Notes under the pieces: model-generated
The model's input: only the letters and a program-made list of their open reading frames with translations
Database searches by the model: none
Told to the model about the DNA's origin: nothing
Shown: piece by piece, positions 25,565-34,777 of the stretch
Numbering within the stretch: position 1 is the first letter of the stretch
Layout of the letters: each line of letters starts with the position of its first letter
Position numbers and translations under genes: made by a program
NCBI GenBank assembly: GCA_036396535.1
Contig: DASWKR010000070.1
Location: 1-64,000 of the forward strand
Origin: Acidimicrobiia bacterium
GTDB taxonomy: Bacteria > Actinomycetota > Acidimicrobiia > Spongiisociales > UBA5794
Length of the DNA stretch: 64,000 bases
Direction of reading: 5' to 3'

Positions 25565-25945
25565 CTAAGACCTCACGCCATCCCGAAGCGCCCAGAGCAC
25601 ATCCTTGATGCTGACGATGCCGAGCAGCGTCTCTCCCTCCATGACGGGAAGGTGCCGGTGCCCTGTGGCGAGCATCCAGTCGGCGGCGTCCTCCACGTCG
25701 TCGACCGGGGCGATCACGTCGGGTGAGGCGGTCATCCACCGCTCGACCGAGGCGTCATCGACGTCGGCGCCTGCCGCTATCGCATGCACCAGGTCGCGCT
25801 CCGTGAGGATCCCCACGACCTTCGGACCGTTCATGACCGCCACCGATCCGATGTCCGGGTCGACCATGCGAACGGCTGCTTCTCGCAAGGTGGCCGCGGG
25901 TGCCACCGTGATGACTTCGCCGCCGAGGAGCGCTCTCACTTCCAC
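25565..25945 (-). CDS. CBS-pair protein
   Basis: The protein has 126 residues and consists almost entirely of two CBS motifs: AATLREAAVRMVDPDIGSVA with GPKVVGILTERDLVHAI, then SPDVIAPVDDVEDAADWML with GETLLGIVSIKDVLWAL. It probably binds an adenosine nucleotide and acts as a stand-alone cytoplasmic regulator. The GTG at 25945 is chosen because GGAGGTGATC, an excellent ribosome site, lies directly before it. An ATG at 26023 would add 26 residues with no domain content and is less likely. Confidence 0.83.
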   Translation of the reverse strand: MEVRALLGGEVITVAPAATLREAAVRMVDPDIGSVAVMNGPKVVGILTERDLVHAIAAGADVDDASVERWMTASPDVIAPVDDVEDAADWMLATGHRHLPVMEGETLLGIVSIKDVLWALRDGVRS

Positions 25946-26128
25946 GATCACCTCCGGGTCGCCTCTCGTGAGATCTACCTCACACGAGGCGCGGCCACCA
26001 GGGGCGAACGGACGTATGCGCACGGAGCCGGGAGGCGATCATCCAAGGCCGGGCTGCTGCGAGCCTGTCACGCGTCGGTTGAGCCACGGGTCCTCCCGGC
26101 CCGGCCGGAGGGTCCTGCCCGGCGCCCC

Positions 26129-26134
26129 TACCAT
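26129..26134 (+). promoter_or_regulatory. -10 element (TACCAT) for the adenylate cyclase gene
   Basis: TACCAT ends 9 bp before the ATG at 26144 and no Shine-Dalgarno sequence is present, consistent with a leaderless or near-leaderless transcript. Confidence 0.35.
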
Positions 26135-26143
26135 TCGTAGGGC

Positions 26144-27409
26144 ATGGAACAGGTCGCCCCCGCGCAGTCCGGATTCAACCCGGGCACGGAGTCGGCGTAC
26201 CGGCTGCGGCGCGAGGCTCAGGTGACGCCATTCGAGAGGCTCGGGGCCGTCGCCGGGGCCGCCTCGTTCCTCGTGATGATCGTGTGGGACCACGCGGTGG
26301 CTCCCGAGTTCGCCACCCGGGTGATGCCGATCCGTCTCGGGGTAGCCGCCGTGCTCGTCTTCGGCCTTCTCCCGATCACGTTCACCAGGGCCGGCCGGAA
26401 CCACCTGCTCGTCCAGGTGGCGGCGTTCACGGTCGTGCTCGGCGGCTTCTCGTGGGTGCTGGCCGTCCTCCCCGACGGATTCGACATCGGCCTGGCCGGG
26501 CTCACCATCGGCGTGGTGTTGATACCACTGGTCGCGATCGAGAGGTCCCAGGTCGCGGTGCTCGGGGCGCTGGCGTTGGTCGTCGCCAACGTGGCGATGG
26601 CGGCCTCGAACGAATCACGCCAGACGTTCACGAACGTCAACACGTGGATCGTGCTGTCGCTGGCGTTCGCGGCCGGTGTCTGGTTCGTGTTCGACAGGGT
26701 GAACCGCAGGCTCTTCCTCACGGAGCGGGAGCTCGACGCCGAGCGACGCAGAGCAGACGACCTGCTCGAGAGCATCCTCCCCCGCGCGGTCGCCGATCGA
26801 CTGAAGTTGAGCCGCGAAACGGTGTCCGACCGCTTCGAGTCGGTGACGATCCTGTTCTCCGACCTCGTCGGGTTCACCGCTTTCTCGAAGACTCGAGAAC
26901 CCGACGTCGTGGTCGGCCTCCTCAACGATCTCTTCTCCCGATTCGACGAGAACGCCGAGCGGCTCGGGGTCGAGAAGATCAAGACGATCGGCGACGGGTA
27001 CATGGCGGCGGGAGGGGTCCCGAGCGCGCTGCCCGACCACGCAGCCAGGGTGTCCGAGCTGGCCCTCGCCATGCTGGACGTGATGGACGACTTCAGAGCA
27101 GTACACGGCGTCGACTGGCAGATTCGGATCGGCGTGCACACCGGCACGGTCGTGGCAGGCGTCATCGGCAAGCGGAAGTTCGCCTACGACCTCTGGGGCG
27201 ACGCCGTCAACGTCGCCAGCCGCCTCGAATCGACGAGCGCCCCCGGCCGAATCCATGTCTCGGCCGACACCGTTGCACTCCTCCCGGACTCTTTCGAGGC
27301 CGAAGGGCGGGGGGTCATCGACCTACGCAACCGGGGGGAGCTGCCGACGTTCTTCCTCAACCGCAAGCAGCCGAGCCCGATCACCCCGGCGGCGGCGAGC
27401 AGCAGCTGA
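26144..27409 (+). CDS. membrane-anchored class III adenylate cyclase
   Basis: The protein has 421 residues. About six membrane helices (~25-185) are followed by a short signalling helix and a class III catalytic domain (~225-410). All key residues are visible: metal Asp in LFSDLVGFT and IGDGYMA, adenine-specifying Lys in EKIKTIGD and Asp in FAYDLWGDAVN, and transition-state Asn/Arg in NVASRLES. These residues predict cAMP rather than cGMP synthesis. It resembles the Rv1625c/Cya-type actinobacterial cyclases. The membrane part may sense a small ligand. It is convergent with the UPF0182 gene, with 6 bp between stops. Confidence 0.92.
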   Translation: MEQVAPAQSGFNPGTESAYRLRREAQVTPFERLGAVAGAASFLVMIVWDHAVAPEFATRVMPIRLGVAAVLVFGLLPITFTRAGRNHLLVQVAAFTVVLGGFSWVLAVLPDGFDIGLAGLTIGVVLIPLVAIERSQVAVLGALALVVANVAMAASNESRQTFTNVNTWIVLSLAFAAGVWFVFDRVNRRLFLTERELDAERRRADDLLESILPRAVADRLKLSRETVSDRFESVTILFSDLVGFTAFSKTREPDVVVGLLNDLFSRFDENAERLGVEKIKTIGDGYMAAGGVPSALPDHAARVSELALAMLDVMDDFRAVHGVDWQIRIGVHTGTVVAGVIGKRKFAYDLWGDAVNVASRLESTSAPGRIHVSADTVALLPDSFEAEGRGVIDLRNRGELPTFFLNRKQPSPITPAAASSS

Positions 27410-27415
27410 CCCAGA

Positions 27416-30334
27416 TCAGCCGGTCTCGGGGGCGGCCGCCACCCCGGCGAGCTCGGCCGCCAGGTCGACAAAGTCCTGCGCCTCGGCGATCTTGTCGGCA
27501 TACGTCTGGAGGTCTCCGGCCCGCAATGCCGCATTGGCGGCGTCGAAGGCGGCCTGCGCCGATGCGAGCAACTCGGCTACCTCGTCCGGGACCTCACCGC
27601 CGGGAGGCGGCACACCGCCTCCACCGTCTCCCCCGCCGAAGATGGCGGCGAGCGCATCGTCGAGCGTCTCGCGCATGACGATCTGCCCGTTGAAGGACAC
27701 CACGACCCGCTTGAACTCGGGAATGCCCGCCGTCTCGGCCTGGGCCTGGCCGAAGCCGGGGGCGGTCTGGTCGGCTTCCGCGCCGGCGGCGAGGTAGATG
27801 GGCTGCACGTAGAGGAGGGACTGCTCGATCGGGATGACGAGCATGCTCCCTTGGATGACGCGTGAACCGCCCTGACCGAGCAGCGTGAACTCGGGTGAGA
27901 TCTCCTCGTCCTGGTTGATGAACTCGCCGACCTGTCCGGGGCCCTGCTGGGCGCTCTGGGCAGGGAACCTGAAGTCGATGAGCTCCCCGTAGTCGTCCTC
28001 GTCGCTCTTGGCGACGACGAAGGAGACCATGTTCGGCCGGTTGGCAGGCGTGAACGGCTGCATGATGATGAACGACAGGTCGCTCTCTCCGGGCAGCCGC
28101 ATGAGCAGGTAGTACGGCAGCATCGGCCGGTTCCCCGGGTCGTCCGTGTTGAACACCGGATTGCGGAGGTCGACCCGGCGCTCCGACGTTGCCGGGTCTT
28201 TGGCGATCTGCCACGGGTCGACGTTCGAGTAGAACTGGCCGGGGTTCGTCATGTGATAGAGCGTGTAGACGTCGCTCTGGATCCTGAACTGGTCCTCCGG
28301 GTAACGGAGGTGTTGCCGCAGCTCGTCGGGCATGTCGTCCATGTCGGTGAACACACCGGGGAAGATCCTCTGCTGCGCCTGGATCAGCGGGTCGTCCTCA
28401 TCGACCACGTAGAGGGTGATCGTCCCGTCGTATGCGTCCACCACCGCCTTCACCGGGTTGCGCAGGTAGTTGAAGGACGAGGTCGGCAGCCCGAGGACGC
28501 GATCGAGCCTGCCGGTGTCGGCGAACGTCGAATACGGGTAGCGATCGGAGACGGAGTAGAGGTCGACCACCCATTTGAGGCGGCCGTCGATCAACACGAT
28601 GTACGGGTCTGCGTCCGGGAAGAGGAAGGGCGCCACCTTGTCGACCCTGCTGCGAACGTTGCGCTGGATGAGCACCCGGCTCTCCGGGGTGAGATTGTTC
28701 GAGATGAGCGTGTCGATGTCCCCGAACCGCAAGAAGAAGGCGACGCGACGAGCCAGTCCCCCAAGGCGGATCCCGCCGTCACCGTCGTAGTTGTTGTAGT
28801 TGATGTTGCTGTCGCCCTCGCCGACCGGGAAGTCGGCCTCGTCCTCGTTCGTATTGGCGACGAGGTACTCGTCGGTCGCCGTGTCCGAGAAGTAGATGCG
28901 AGGCTGTGCGATCGCCAACTCGGGCACTGCGGTGTCCGGTGGGATGTCCTTCACGAAGAAATCGGGCTGGCCCTCGACGGTGACGTCGTTGGCAGGGCTG
29001 ATCACCGCTCCGAATCCGTGGGTGTAGACGAGGTGGCGGTTCACCCAACCGCCACCGGGGATGTTGGCCTCGTCGAGCTCCCTGGCCGAGGCGACGACCT
29101 GGGTGAGGCGCTGGTCTCCCGTCTCGGCGTCGGTGAGCGTGTACCGGTCGATGTCGACGTCGGCGATGTTGTAGAACGTCCTGATCTCTTGGAGCTCCTT
29201 GTATGTCGTCACGAGCACCGAAGGATCCCAGAGCCGGATGTTGTCGATCGTGTCCTGGTTCGCATCGAGGCCCGCCCGCGTCAGATCTGCTCCGGCGGGG
29301 AAGTTGCGCACCTCGATGTTCGTGAGGTCGTACGCCTCTCTCGTGAACTCGATGTTGTGGGCGACGAAGTCGATCTCCTTGGCGCGCTCGTCCGGAGCAA
29401 CCCGGAACCGCTGGATGATCGCCGGATAGAGGCCTCCGACGACGATCGACGTGAAGAGCCACAGGCCGATCGCGACCAGCGGCAACGTCCAGCCGCGAAA
29501 TCTCAGGTTGACGAGCATGATGATCGCGGCAACGACAGAGATCAGGATGAGCAGGTTGAGAGCGGGGCGCTGGGCGTTGAAGTCCGTGTAGGAGACCCCG
29601 ACGACCGGGCCCCGAGTCGAGTACAGGAGCTCCCAGCGGTCGAGTGCGTATCCCACCGCCTTGAGGAGGGCGAGGAGGGCGAACAGCACCGAGAGGTGCA
29701 CCTTGACGCCTGGTGTGACCCGGCGCGTCGTCTGCACCTGGATGCCGCCGTTCAAGTAGTGCAGCGCGGCGGTGACGAGCGCCACGACGAGCACCAGCTC
29801 GAACAGCCATCCGAAGACGGCCCGGTACAGCGGCAGGTCGAAGACGTAGAAGCCGACGTCCATGTTGTAGATCGGGTCGACGGTCCCGAAGCTGCCACCG
29901 TGACGCCAATAGAGGAACTCCTTCCAGAACGACGCGGCTCCCAACCCGAGCGTTATCCCGAAGAAGCCGGCAACCAGGAGCCGGACGCCTGCAGCCCGCG
30001 GGCTCATCCACCCCTGGAAACGCTCGATGATCTCCTCGTCTGCGCTTCCCGTGAACGCTGGGCGCCTCGGCGAGAGGCGGTCGGCGAGCGTGAGGTTCGC
30101 CCAGAACAGCCCGAACGCGACAACGGAGGCGACGACGACCATCCACACCCGCGTGAGGACGAGGGTTCTCCACACACCGGTGCTGGCGACGGAGTCGTAC
30201 CAGAGATAGTCGGTCCAGAACGTCGCGATCGACCTAGCGGTGAAAAGGGCCACCAGCGCCACGATGGCGATGATCATGACGAGGCGACGAGCGCCGCTAC
30301 GCGGCCGGATGTCGATCGGTTCCGGGTTGATCAT
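27416..30334 (-). CDS. UPF0182 family large membrane protein
   Basis: The protein has 972 residues. The N-terminal ~300 residues contain about seven membrane helices. A large extracytoplasmic part follows, with family-like segments such as YTHGFGAVISPAN, PRIYFSD, SRVLIQRNVRSRV and GSMLVIPIEQSLLYVQPIYL. An acidic Gly/Pro linker (~910-930) and a helical tail end the protein. This length and order match the actinobacterial UPF0182/COG1615 family, whose function is not established. The start is probably leaderless: TAGAAT ends 6 bp before the ATG. Monocistronic, as the next gene upstream is 98 bp away. Confidence 0.92.
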   Translation of the reverse strand: MINPEPIDIRPRSGARRLVMIIAIVALVALFTARSIATFWTDYLWYDSVASTGVWRTLVLTRVWMVVVASVVAFGLFWANLTLADRLSPRRPAFTGSADEEIIERFQGWMSPRAAGVRLLVAGFFGITLGLGAASFWKEFLYWRHGGSFGTVDPIYNMDVGFYVFDLPLYRAVFGWLFELVLVVALVTAALHYLNGGIQVQTTRRVTPGVKVHLSVLFALLALLKAVGYALDRWELLYSTRGPVVGVSYTDFNAQRPALNLLILISVVAAIIMLVNLRFRGWTLPLVAIGLWLFTSIVVGGLYPAIIQRFRVAPDERAKEIDFVAHNIEFTREAYDLTNIEVRNFPAGADLTRAGLDANQDTIDNIRLWDPSVLVTTYKELQEIRTFYNIADVDIDRYTLTDAETGDQRLTQVVASARELDEANIPGGGWVNRHLVYTHGFGAVISPANDVTVEGQPDFFVKDIPPDTAVPELAIAQPRIYFSDTATDEYLVANTNEDEADFPVGEGDSNINYNNYDGDGGIRLGGLARRVAFFLRFGDIDTLISNNLTPESRVLIQRNVRSRVDKVAPFLFPDADPYIVLIDGRLKWVVDLYSVSDRYPYSTFADTGRLDRVLGLPTSSFNYLRNPVKAVVDAYDGTITLYVVDEDDPLIQAQQRIFPGVFTDMDDMPDELRQHLRYPEDQFRIQSDVYTLYHMTNPGQFYSNVDPWQIAKDPATSERRVDLRNPVFNTDDPGNRPMLPYYLLMRLPGESDLSFIIMQPFTPANRPNMVSFVVAKSDEDDYGELIDFRFPAQSAQQGPGQVGEFINQDEEISPEFTLLGQGGSRVIQGSMLVIPIEQSLLYVQPIYLAAGAEADQTAPGFGQAQAETAGIPEFKRVVVSFNGQIVMRETLDDALAAIFGGGDGGGGVPPPGGEVPDEVAELLASAQAAFDAANAALRAGDLQTYADKIAEAQDFVDLAAELAGVAAAPETG

Positions 30335-30340
30335 CAGGGG

Positions 30341-30346
30341 ATTCTA
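30341..30346 (-). promoter_or_regulatory. -10 element (TAGAAT) for the UPF0182 gene
   Basis: On the minus strand TAGAAT ends 6 bp before the start codon at 30334. It is a near-consensus hexamer, and no ribosome site lies between. Confidence 0.5.
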
Positions 30347-30432
30347 TTGGCTGTGACGCCTGAACCTCTCGGCGAGGCGCCGGCGCGTCATAAACGGGGG
30401 TCCTTCTGACGGCGGGAACGACGAGGAAGGTG

Positions 30433-32379
30433 TCAGATGGGGACGATCGCGCTCTGGCAGCTCGGCGCCGCAGGGGGTAGGAGGATCCCGTCCGGGAGGG
30501 GACCCGACGGGTCCCACGTCGCCCCGGTCTCGGCAGGGCAGCCGTCCCGGCACACGGCGCCCGGGCAGACGGCGGTTACGGCAGCCACGCCGAGATCGGC
30601 CAGCGCCATGAGGAGTCCCTCGTGATATGCCCTGATGGCGGCGAGTCGCAGCCGCCGCTCTGCGTCGTCGGTGCGCCAGGCGCGAAAGACCTTGCTGGCC
30701 GCCGCAGACACCTGGCGGGCTCCGTCGCTCGAGGCCAACGCGCTGCTCACAGCCTCGTGGAGAGCGTCCACGAAACCGGCTGTCGCGATTCCGGGGCCCT
30801 CCGACCCGGGCTGCGGCGTCTTCTGCGAGCCGACCATCTCAGCGGCCGCGCTGTGGCCCGCGAGGTAGCTCTCCCGCTCCAGCTGGCGGATCTCGGGACC
30901 GAACGACGCTGCAACGAGCGGGCGGTCCGGCAACCAGCCGGGCTCACCGACGCGCACCTCCTCGAGGACCCGGTTCTGCAGGTCGACGATGTCACGTTTG
31001 ACGGCCCGCAGTGCCCGATTGGCGATGGGCAGGAGCAGACGGTCCCGCAGCTCGAACGGATCGACGGCGGACTGCCGGGCAACCGCCACTGCAGTTCGAC
31101 CGGCGTCGTCGCGACGCTCGGTGCCATCCTGCGCCGGCTCGGCGTTGGGTGTGGTGACACCGACCGCATCGTGCGGAGCCTCGGCTCCTGGGGCGCGCAG
31201 GCTGGCGAAGAGGTTTTCAAGCTCGTCGGGAGCCTCGGCGGGCTGTTCGGGCTCCTCGGGCTGCGCGAGCTGCTCGGGCGGCTCGGGCGCCTCGGGTGCC
31301 GCCTCGACGTGCAGGCCCGTCTCCGGGGCGGTCTCACCCGTTGCCGCCTCGTCGTCGTGCTCGTCGGAGGCGTCGATGCGCACGGTCTCCTCGGAAGGAC
31401 CGATCTGCGGCTCCGGCGCGGCGACCTCCTTCAGCCGGGGAGCCATGCCTTCCGGTTCCACGATGGTGGGTTCCTCGGCCGTGCGGAGCCGCTCGACCTC
31501 CGCTGCCATCGCATCCGCGTCGACCGGCTCGACGCCTCTCATCTGGGCCGCCGAGATGATCCTGACGGAGCCGTCGTCCTCCAGCCAGGTGTGGTCGCCG
31601 GTGCCCCCCGGGTGGGTCACCGCTCCCGTGGATGCGATCTGCAGTGCCTCCCGCCTGGTGTCTATCTCCTGCTCGAGCTGGCCGATCGAGTTGCGAGCCG
31701 CCTCCAACTCCTCGAGAAGCTCGGCTCTGCGCTGCTCGAGCGCCCGAGCTCGCTCCTGGGCGGACTCCGCCGACTGCCTGGCCGATTCGAGGATGTCCTC
31801 ACTCTCGGCCCTGGCAGCCATGAGGAAGCGCTCCGCCTCGACGCGCCCCGACCGTGCCGTCTCATCGGCTTCGCGTCGGGCCTCGCTGGTGAGGCGCAGC
31901 GCCTCTCTCTCGGCCTCGGCACGGATGAACAATGCGTCCTCGCTGGCCGACTCGGCGAGGGCTTCGGTCTCGGCTTGGGCAGCGGCGATCATCTCGGCGG
32001 CGGCGTCCCAGGCTTGGCCGCGCATCTGCTCGGCGTCGACCTCTGCCTGGGAGCGGAGCGATCGAGACTCCTGGTCGGCCTCGGCCCGCCACCGGGCGGC
32101 GTCGGCCGTTGCACGGTCACGCAAGCCCTTGGCAAAGGCGCGGGCCGCCTCGAGGATGCTGTCGACCTCGGCCCCGATGGCGCCCAGCTCGACCTGGAGC
32201 CCCGCCGGGTCGGTGACCCCCACGTCCGGGGGATGACTCTCCCCCTGCGCCAGCTGGGCCTCGAGGTCGGCGATGCGCGCCAAGGCCTTCGCCTTGAACT
32301 CGTCGACCTCGTCGCGGTCGTATCCCCTCATCGAGGACGAGAACTGGCGATCGCGCAGCGACGGCGTGTCGTCGGTCAT
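30433..32379 (-). CDS. DivIVA-domain coiled-coil protein
   Basis: The protein has 648 residues. Residues ~8-48 are a DivIVA N-terminal domain (LRDRQFSSSMRGYDRDEVDEFKAKA), which targets curved or polar membrane in Gram-positive bacteria. Residues ~55-255 are a long Ala/Glu/Arg coiled coil. Residues ~290-420 are an acidic Pro/Glu-rich linker. A helical C-terminal domain follows (~435-600, DPFELRDRLLLPIANRALRAVKRDI) and a tail with several cysteines (VCPGAVCRDGCP). It is much longer than ordinary DivIVA/Wag31 (~250-300), so it is more likely a cell-envelope scaffold than the main polar growth factor. TATCGT lies 11 bp before the ATG. Confidence 0.85.
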   Translation of the reverse strand: MTDDTPSLRDRQFSSSMRGYDRDEVDEFKAKALARIADLEAQLAQGESHPPDVGVTDPAGLQVELGAIGAEVDSILEAARAFAKGLRDRATADAARWRAEADQESRSLRSQAEVDAEQMRGQAWDAAAEMIAAAQAETEALAESASEDALFIRAEAEREALRLTSEARREADETARSGRVEAERFLMAARAESEDILESARQSAESAQERARALEQRRAELLEELEAARNSIGQLEQEIDTRREALQIASTGAVTHPGGTGDHTWLEDDGSVRIISAAQMRGVEPVDADAMAAEVERLRTAEEPTIVEPEGMAPRLKEVAAPEPQIGPSEETVRIDASDEHDDEAATGETAPETGLHVEAAPEAPEPPEQLAQPEEPEQPAEAPDELENLFASLRAPGAEAPHDAVGVTTPNAEPAQDGTERRDDAGRTAVAVARQSAVDPFELRDRLLLPIANRALRAVKRDIVDLQNRVLEEVRVGEPGWLPDRPLVAASFGPEIRQLERESYLAGHSAAAEMVGSQKTPQPGSEGPGIATAGFVDALHEAVSSALASSDGARQVSAAASKVFRAWRTDDAERRLRLAAIRAYHEGLLMALADLGVAAVTAVCPGAVCRDGCPAETGATWDPSGPLPDGILLPPAAPSCQSAIVPI

Positions 32380-32511
32380 GAGTCCAGATGACGATACCTG
32401 GATGAAGCCGCGTTACCGGGCACTTCGGCGTCGCGCCACCCACGGCTGGGCCCCCTCGAGTCGAGGGGCCTCGACTCGGTTTTTGGCGGGACGCTCGCCG
32501 ATCCTCTGGCT

Positions 32512-32628
32512 CACGCCGGGGGATTGCGTATTGGGCGACCCACACCAGGGGACTGCATATTTGGGCGACCCACACCGGGGGACTGCGCATTGGGCGGCCC
32601 ACGCCGGGAACTGCGCATTGGGGCGGGA
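32512..32628. repeat. tandem repeat, four 29-30-bp units
   Basis: Units start at 32512, 32541, 32571 and 32600. Each reads roughly CAC(G/A)CC-GGGG-A-TTGCGTATTGGGCG with scattered substitutions. Two further units of the same type lie at 32821-32877. Confidence 0.8.
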
Positions 32629-32820
32629 CGCTCTGTTCACCCTGCTTGGCCTGACGAGATGCCACACCTACACCCGACGGGGCGTCTTACGCCGTCTCCC
32701 GCTTTGCGGGGGACCGGCGAGCGCCGCAGGCCGAGCCGAGGGGGTGGCTGCGCCCGGGTGGCGGGACCGCTGGGCCCCCTCGACTCGGTCCCTGGCGGGA
32801 CGCTCGCCGATCCCCCGGCT

Positions 32821-32877
32821 CACGCCGGGGGATTGCGTGTTGGGCGGACGCACGCCGGGGGCTTGCCTGTTGCCGGG
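32821..32877. repeat. tandem repeat, two further units
   Basis: Two adjacent units (32821-32850 and 32851-32877) of the 29-30-bp repeat end directly at the stop codon of the PDZ-Lon protease gene. Confidence 0.75.
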
Positions 32878-34038
32878 TCAGGCTTGGGGGGTGGGGAGGG
32901 ACTCGAAGAAGGCGAGCGCGTCCTCGATGGTGGCGACCTTGACGACACCGATGTCGTCGCCTGCCGCTTCGACTGCGTCGTCGTAGTTCGATGCCGGGAC
33001 GAGGACGTACTCGGCGCCGGCATCGATGGCGGCAAAGATCTTCTGCTTGATACCGCCGATGGCGCCGACTTCGCCGTCCTGGTCGATCGTCCCCGTGCCC
33101 GCGATGCGGTGGCCTCGCGTCAGGTCTTCCGGTGTCAGCTGGTTGATGATCTCGATGGTGAACATCAGCCCCGCAGACGGTCCCCCGATGTTCTGCGAGT
33201 CGATCTCGATGTCCACCGGGAACTCGATGTCGACGCTGGCGTTCTGGAGGAGCACTCCCACCATGCCCCGCTCGGGATCCTCGGTGATCGTGCCGTCCTC
33301 CTCGACTGCCCGGTACGGGCCGAGGGTGAGCGTCACCTCGAACTGCTCGAACTCCGTGTTCGACTCGTCCGTCGGCCGGTCCACGAGCAGCGACACGGTG
33401 TCGCCGGGGCTGCGACCACTGATCAAGTCGACGGCGTCCGTCGAGAACTCCACGGGCAGGCCGTCGACGGCGACGATGACGTCGTTCTCCTCGAGTGTCC
33501 CCTGCGCGGCCGAGCCGTCGACGATCCCCTGCACGAGCGCTCCCGATCCATTGAACGTGACCTCGTAGCCGAGTCGGGTGAGGGCGACGTAGACGGCGTT
33601 CTGCTTCGACTGCTCCATCAGGTCGAGGTTCTGCTGGCGAAGCTCCTCGCTGGATACCCCAGCCGGCCTGATGTTCTCCCGGGGGCTGACGTCGACCTGG
33701 CTGTCGATGATGGCCGCCAGGTACTCGAACGCGTTGACTTCCTTGAGGGACACGGTGAGGAACATGAGCTCGCCCTGCTCGACGGACTCGTCGCCGACGA
33801 CATCGATGAAGTCGCTGACGTCGTTGACCGGCCCGGGCGAGAGGGCGTAGTAGGGAACGTCCAGCCTGGCGACGATGCCCGCGGCGACGCCGAGGGCGAG
33901 CAACAGGCCGCCGAGGACGAACGGCCACTTGGGAATCTTTCCTGTCGGCCGGATCGAGGGCGGGACCCCGTCCCATGACGGGTCGATCAGGACGTCCGGT
34001 TGAACGGTGCCCGGCGCCAGCTCCGTGCGAGAATCCAT
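32878..34038 (-). CDS. PDZ and Lon-like (S16) membrane protease, YlbL type
   Basis: The protein has 386 residues. A membrane helix (~38-58) is followed by a family-like segment (YYALSPGPVNDV...), a PDZ domain (~165-240) and an S16 Lon-like protease domain. The catalytic dyad is visible: Ser288 in IGGPSAGLMF and Lys331 in GAIGGIKQK. The protease faces outward by topology. Homologues in Bacillus (YlbL) and actinobacteria degrade membrane or secreted substrates. The start is probably leaderless, with TACCAT ending 8 bp before the ATG. The stop codon abuts the tandem repeats downstream. Confidence 0.92.
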   Translation of the reverse strand: MDSRTELAPGTVQPDVLIDPSWDGVPPSIRPTGKIPKWPFVLGGLLLALGVAAGIVARLDVPYYALSPGPVNDVSDFIDVVGDESVEQGELMFLTVSLKEVNAFEYLAAIIDSQVDVSPRENIRPAGVSSEELRQQNLDLMEQSKQNAVYVALTRLGYEVTFNGSGALVQGIVDGSAAQGTLEENDVIVAVDGLPVEFSTDAVDLISGRSPGDTVSLLVDRPTDESNTEFEQFEVTLTLGPYRAVEEDGTITEDPERGMVGVLLQNASVDIEFPVDIEIDSQNIGGPSAGLMFTIEIINQLTPEDLTRGHRIAGTGTIDQDGEVGAIGGIKQKIFAAIDAGAEYVLVPASNYDDAVEAAGDDIGVVKVATIEDALAFFESLPTPQA

Positions 34039-34046
34039 CGGCAGCG

Positions 34047-34052
34047 ATGGTA
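34047..34052 (-). promoter_or_regulatory. -10 element (TACCAT) for the PDZ-Lon gene
   Basis: On the minus strand TACCAT ends 8 bp before the ATG at 34038, with no ribosome site between, fitting leaderless initiation. Confidence 0.4.
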
Positions 34053-34183
34053 CTCAGCGAAGCCGGCTAGCACGGCTGGGCGGCTCGGCCTCGCCGAGTC
34101 GGTCGATCGGACCCTCCCCTCCGGCAGGAATCCGGCTCGTGCGAGGTAATAGACTCCCGGCTCCGCTGATCCGGAGGCAGGAC

Positions 34184-34777
34184 ATGCAGGCGACGATTCC
34201 ACGGCAGGTCATCACCGGCGCGGTCGTGCCGCACTCGGCGGTCGTCAGCGCGGTCCTCGTCGTCGGGTTCGCCCTGCTCACGGCGGCCGCGGCCCAGGTG
34301 GCGATCCCTCTCGGCTTCACCCCTGTCCCGATCACGGGGCAGACGTTCGCAGTCCTCTTGGCAGGAGCAGCGCTCGGCTCGACGCACGGCGCGGCAAGCC
34401 AGCTCCTCTACGTCGCCCTCGGGGCGGTGGGGCTTCCCTTCTTCGCCGAAGGCACCGGCGGGTGGAGCGTCGTCGCCGGCGCAACCGGCGGCTACCTCGT
34501 CGGATTCGTCGTCGCCGCCTGGGTGATCGGCTACCTGGCGGAACACAAACAGGACCGCAACGTCGTCGGGGCCGTCTCGACCTTCCTGACGGGCAGCGTG
34601 ATCATCTACGCCGTCGGGGTCCCGTGGCTCTACTTCGCCGTGGACGCCATCGAGACAGGAGACCAGGCCATCGCGGCCGGCCTGCTTCCGTTCATCGCGG
34701 GAGACGTGACGAAGGTCGGGCTGGCCGCATTGGTGCTGCCGACGGCATGGCGGGCGGTCGACCGGGTCAGGCGTTGA
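34184..34777 (+). CDS. bioY: biotin transporter BioY
   Basis: The protein has 197 residues and about six membrane helices: the substrate-binding S component of an ECF-type biotin transporter. Family signatures are PLGFTPVPITGQTFAVLLAGAALG, a GxxLYVALGAVGLPFFAEG loop and a central GATGGYLVGFVVAAWVIG helix. No ECF ATPases (BioM) or BioN lie nearby, so it may work alone or with a shared energising module. The ATG at 34184 follows CCGGAGGCAGG. The stop overlaps the next gene's start. Confidence 0.93.
   Translation: MQATIPRQVITGAVVPHSAVVSAVLVVGFALLTAAAAQVAIPLGFTPVPITGQTFAVLLAGAALGSTHGAASQLLYVALGAVGLPFFAEGTGGWSVVAGATGGYLVGFVVAAWVIGYLAEHKQDRNVVGAVSTFLTGSVIIYAVGVPWLYFAVDAIETGDQAIAAGLLPFIAGDVTKVGLAALVLPTAWRAVDRVRR

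Larger units (their letters stand above)
32446..32877. repeat. repeat-rich intergenic region
   Basis: This gap between the DivIVA-like and PDZ-Lon genes contains two diverged direct copies of a ~78-92-bp block (32446-32537 and 32770-32847). Copy 1 has an extra palindromic CTCGAGTCGAGG-type insertion. Both blocks run into 29-30-bp tandem units beginning CACGCCGGGG or CACACCGGGG. No convincing gene lies inside, though weak open frames run through the repeats on both strands. Confidence 0.75.

Noticed and set aside
28253-32391. 718- and 589-residue plus-strand open frames opposite UPF0182 and DivIVA-like genes
   Set aside because: Both are antisense shadows with no domains, and the minus-strand proteins are recognisable.
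32512-32877. Possible CRISPR array
   Set aside because: Units are directly adjacent with no spacers of regular length and no cas genes lie nearby.
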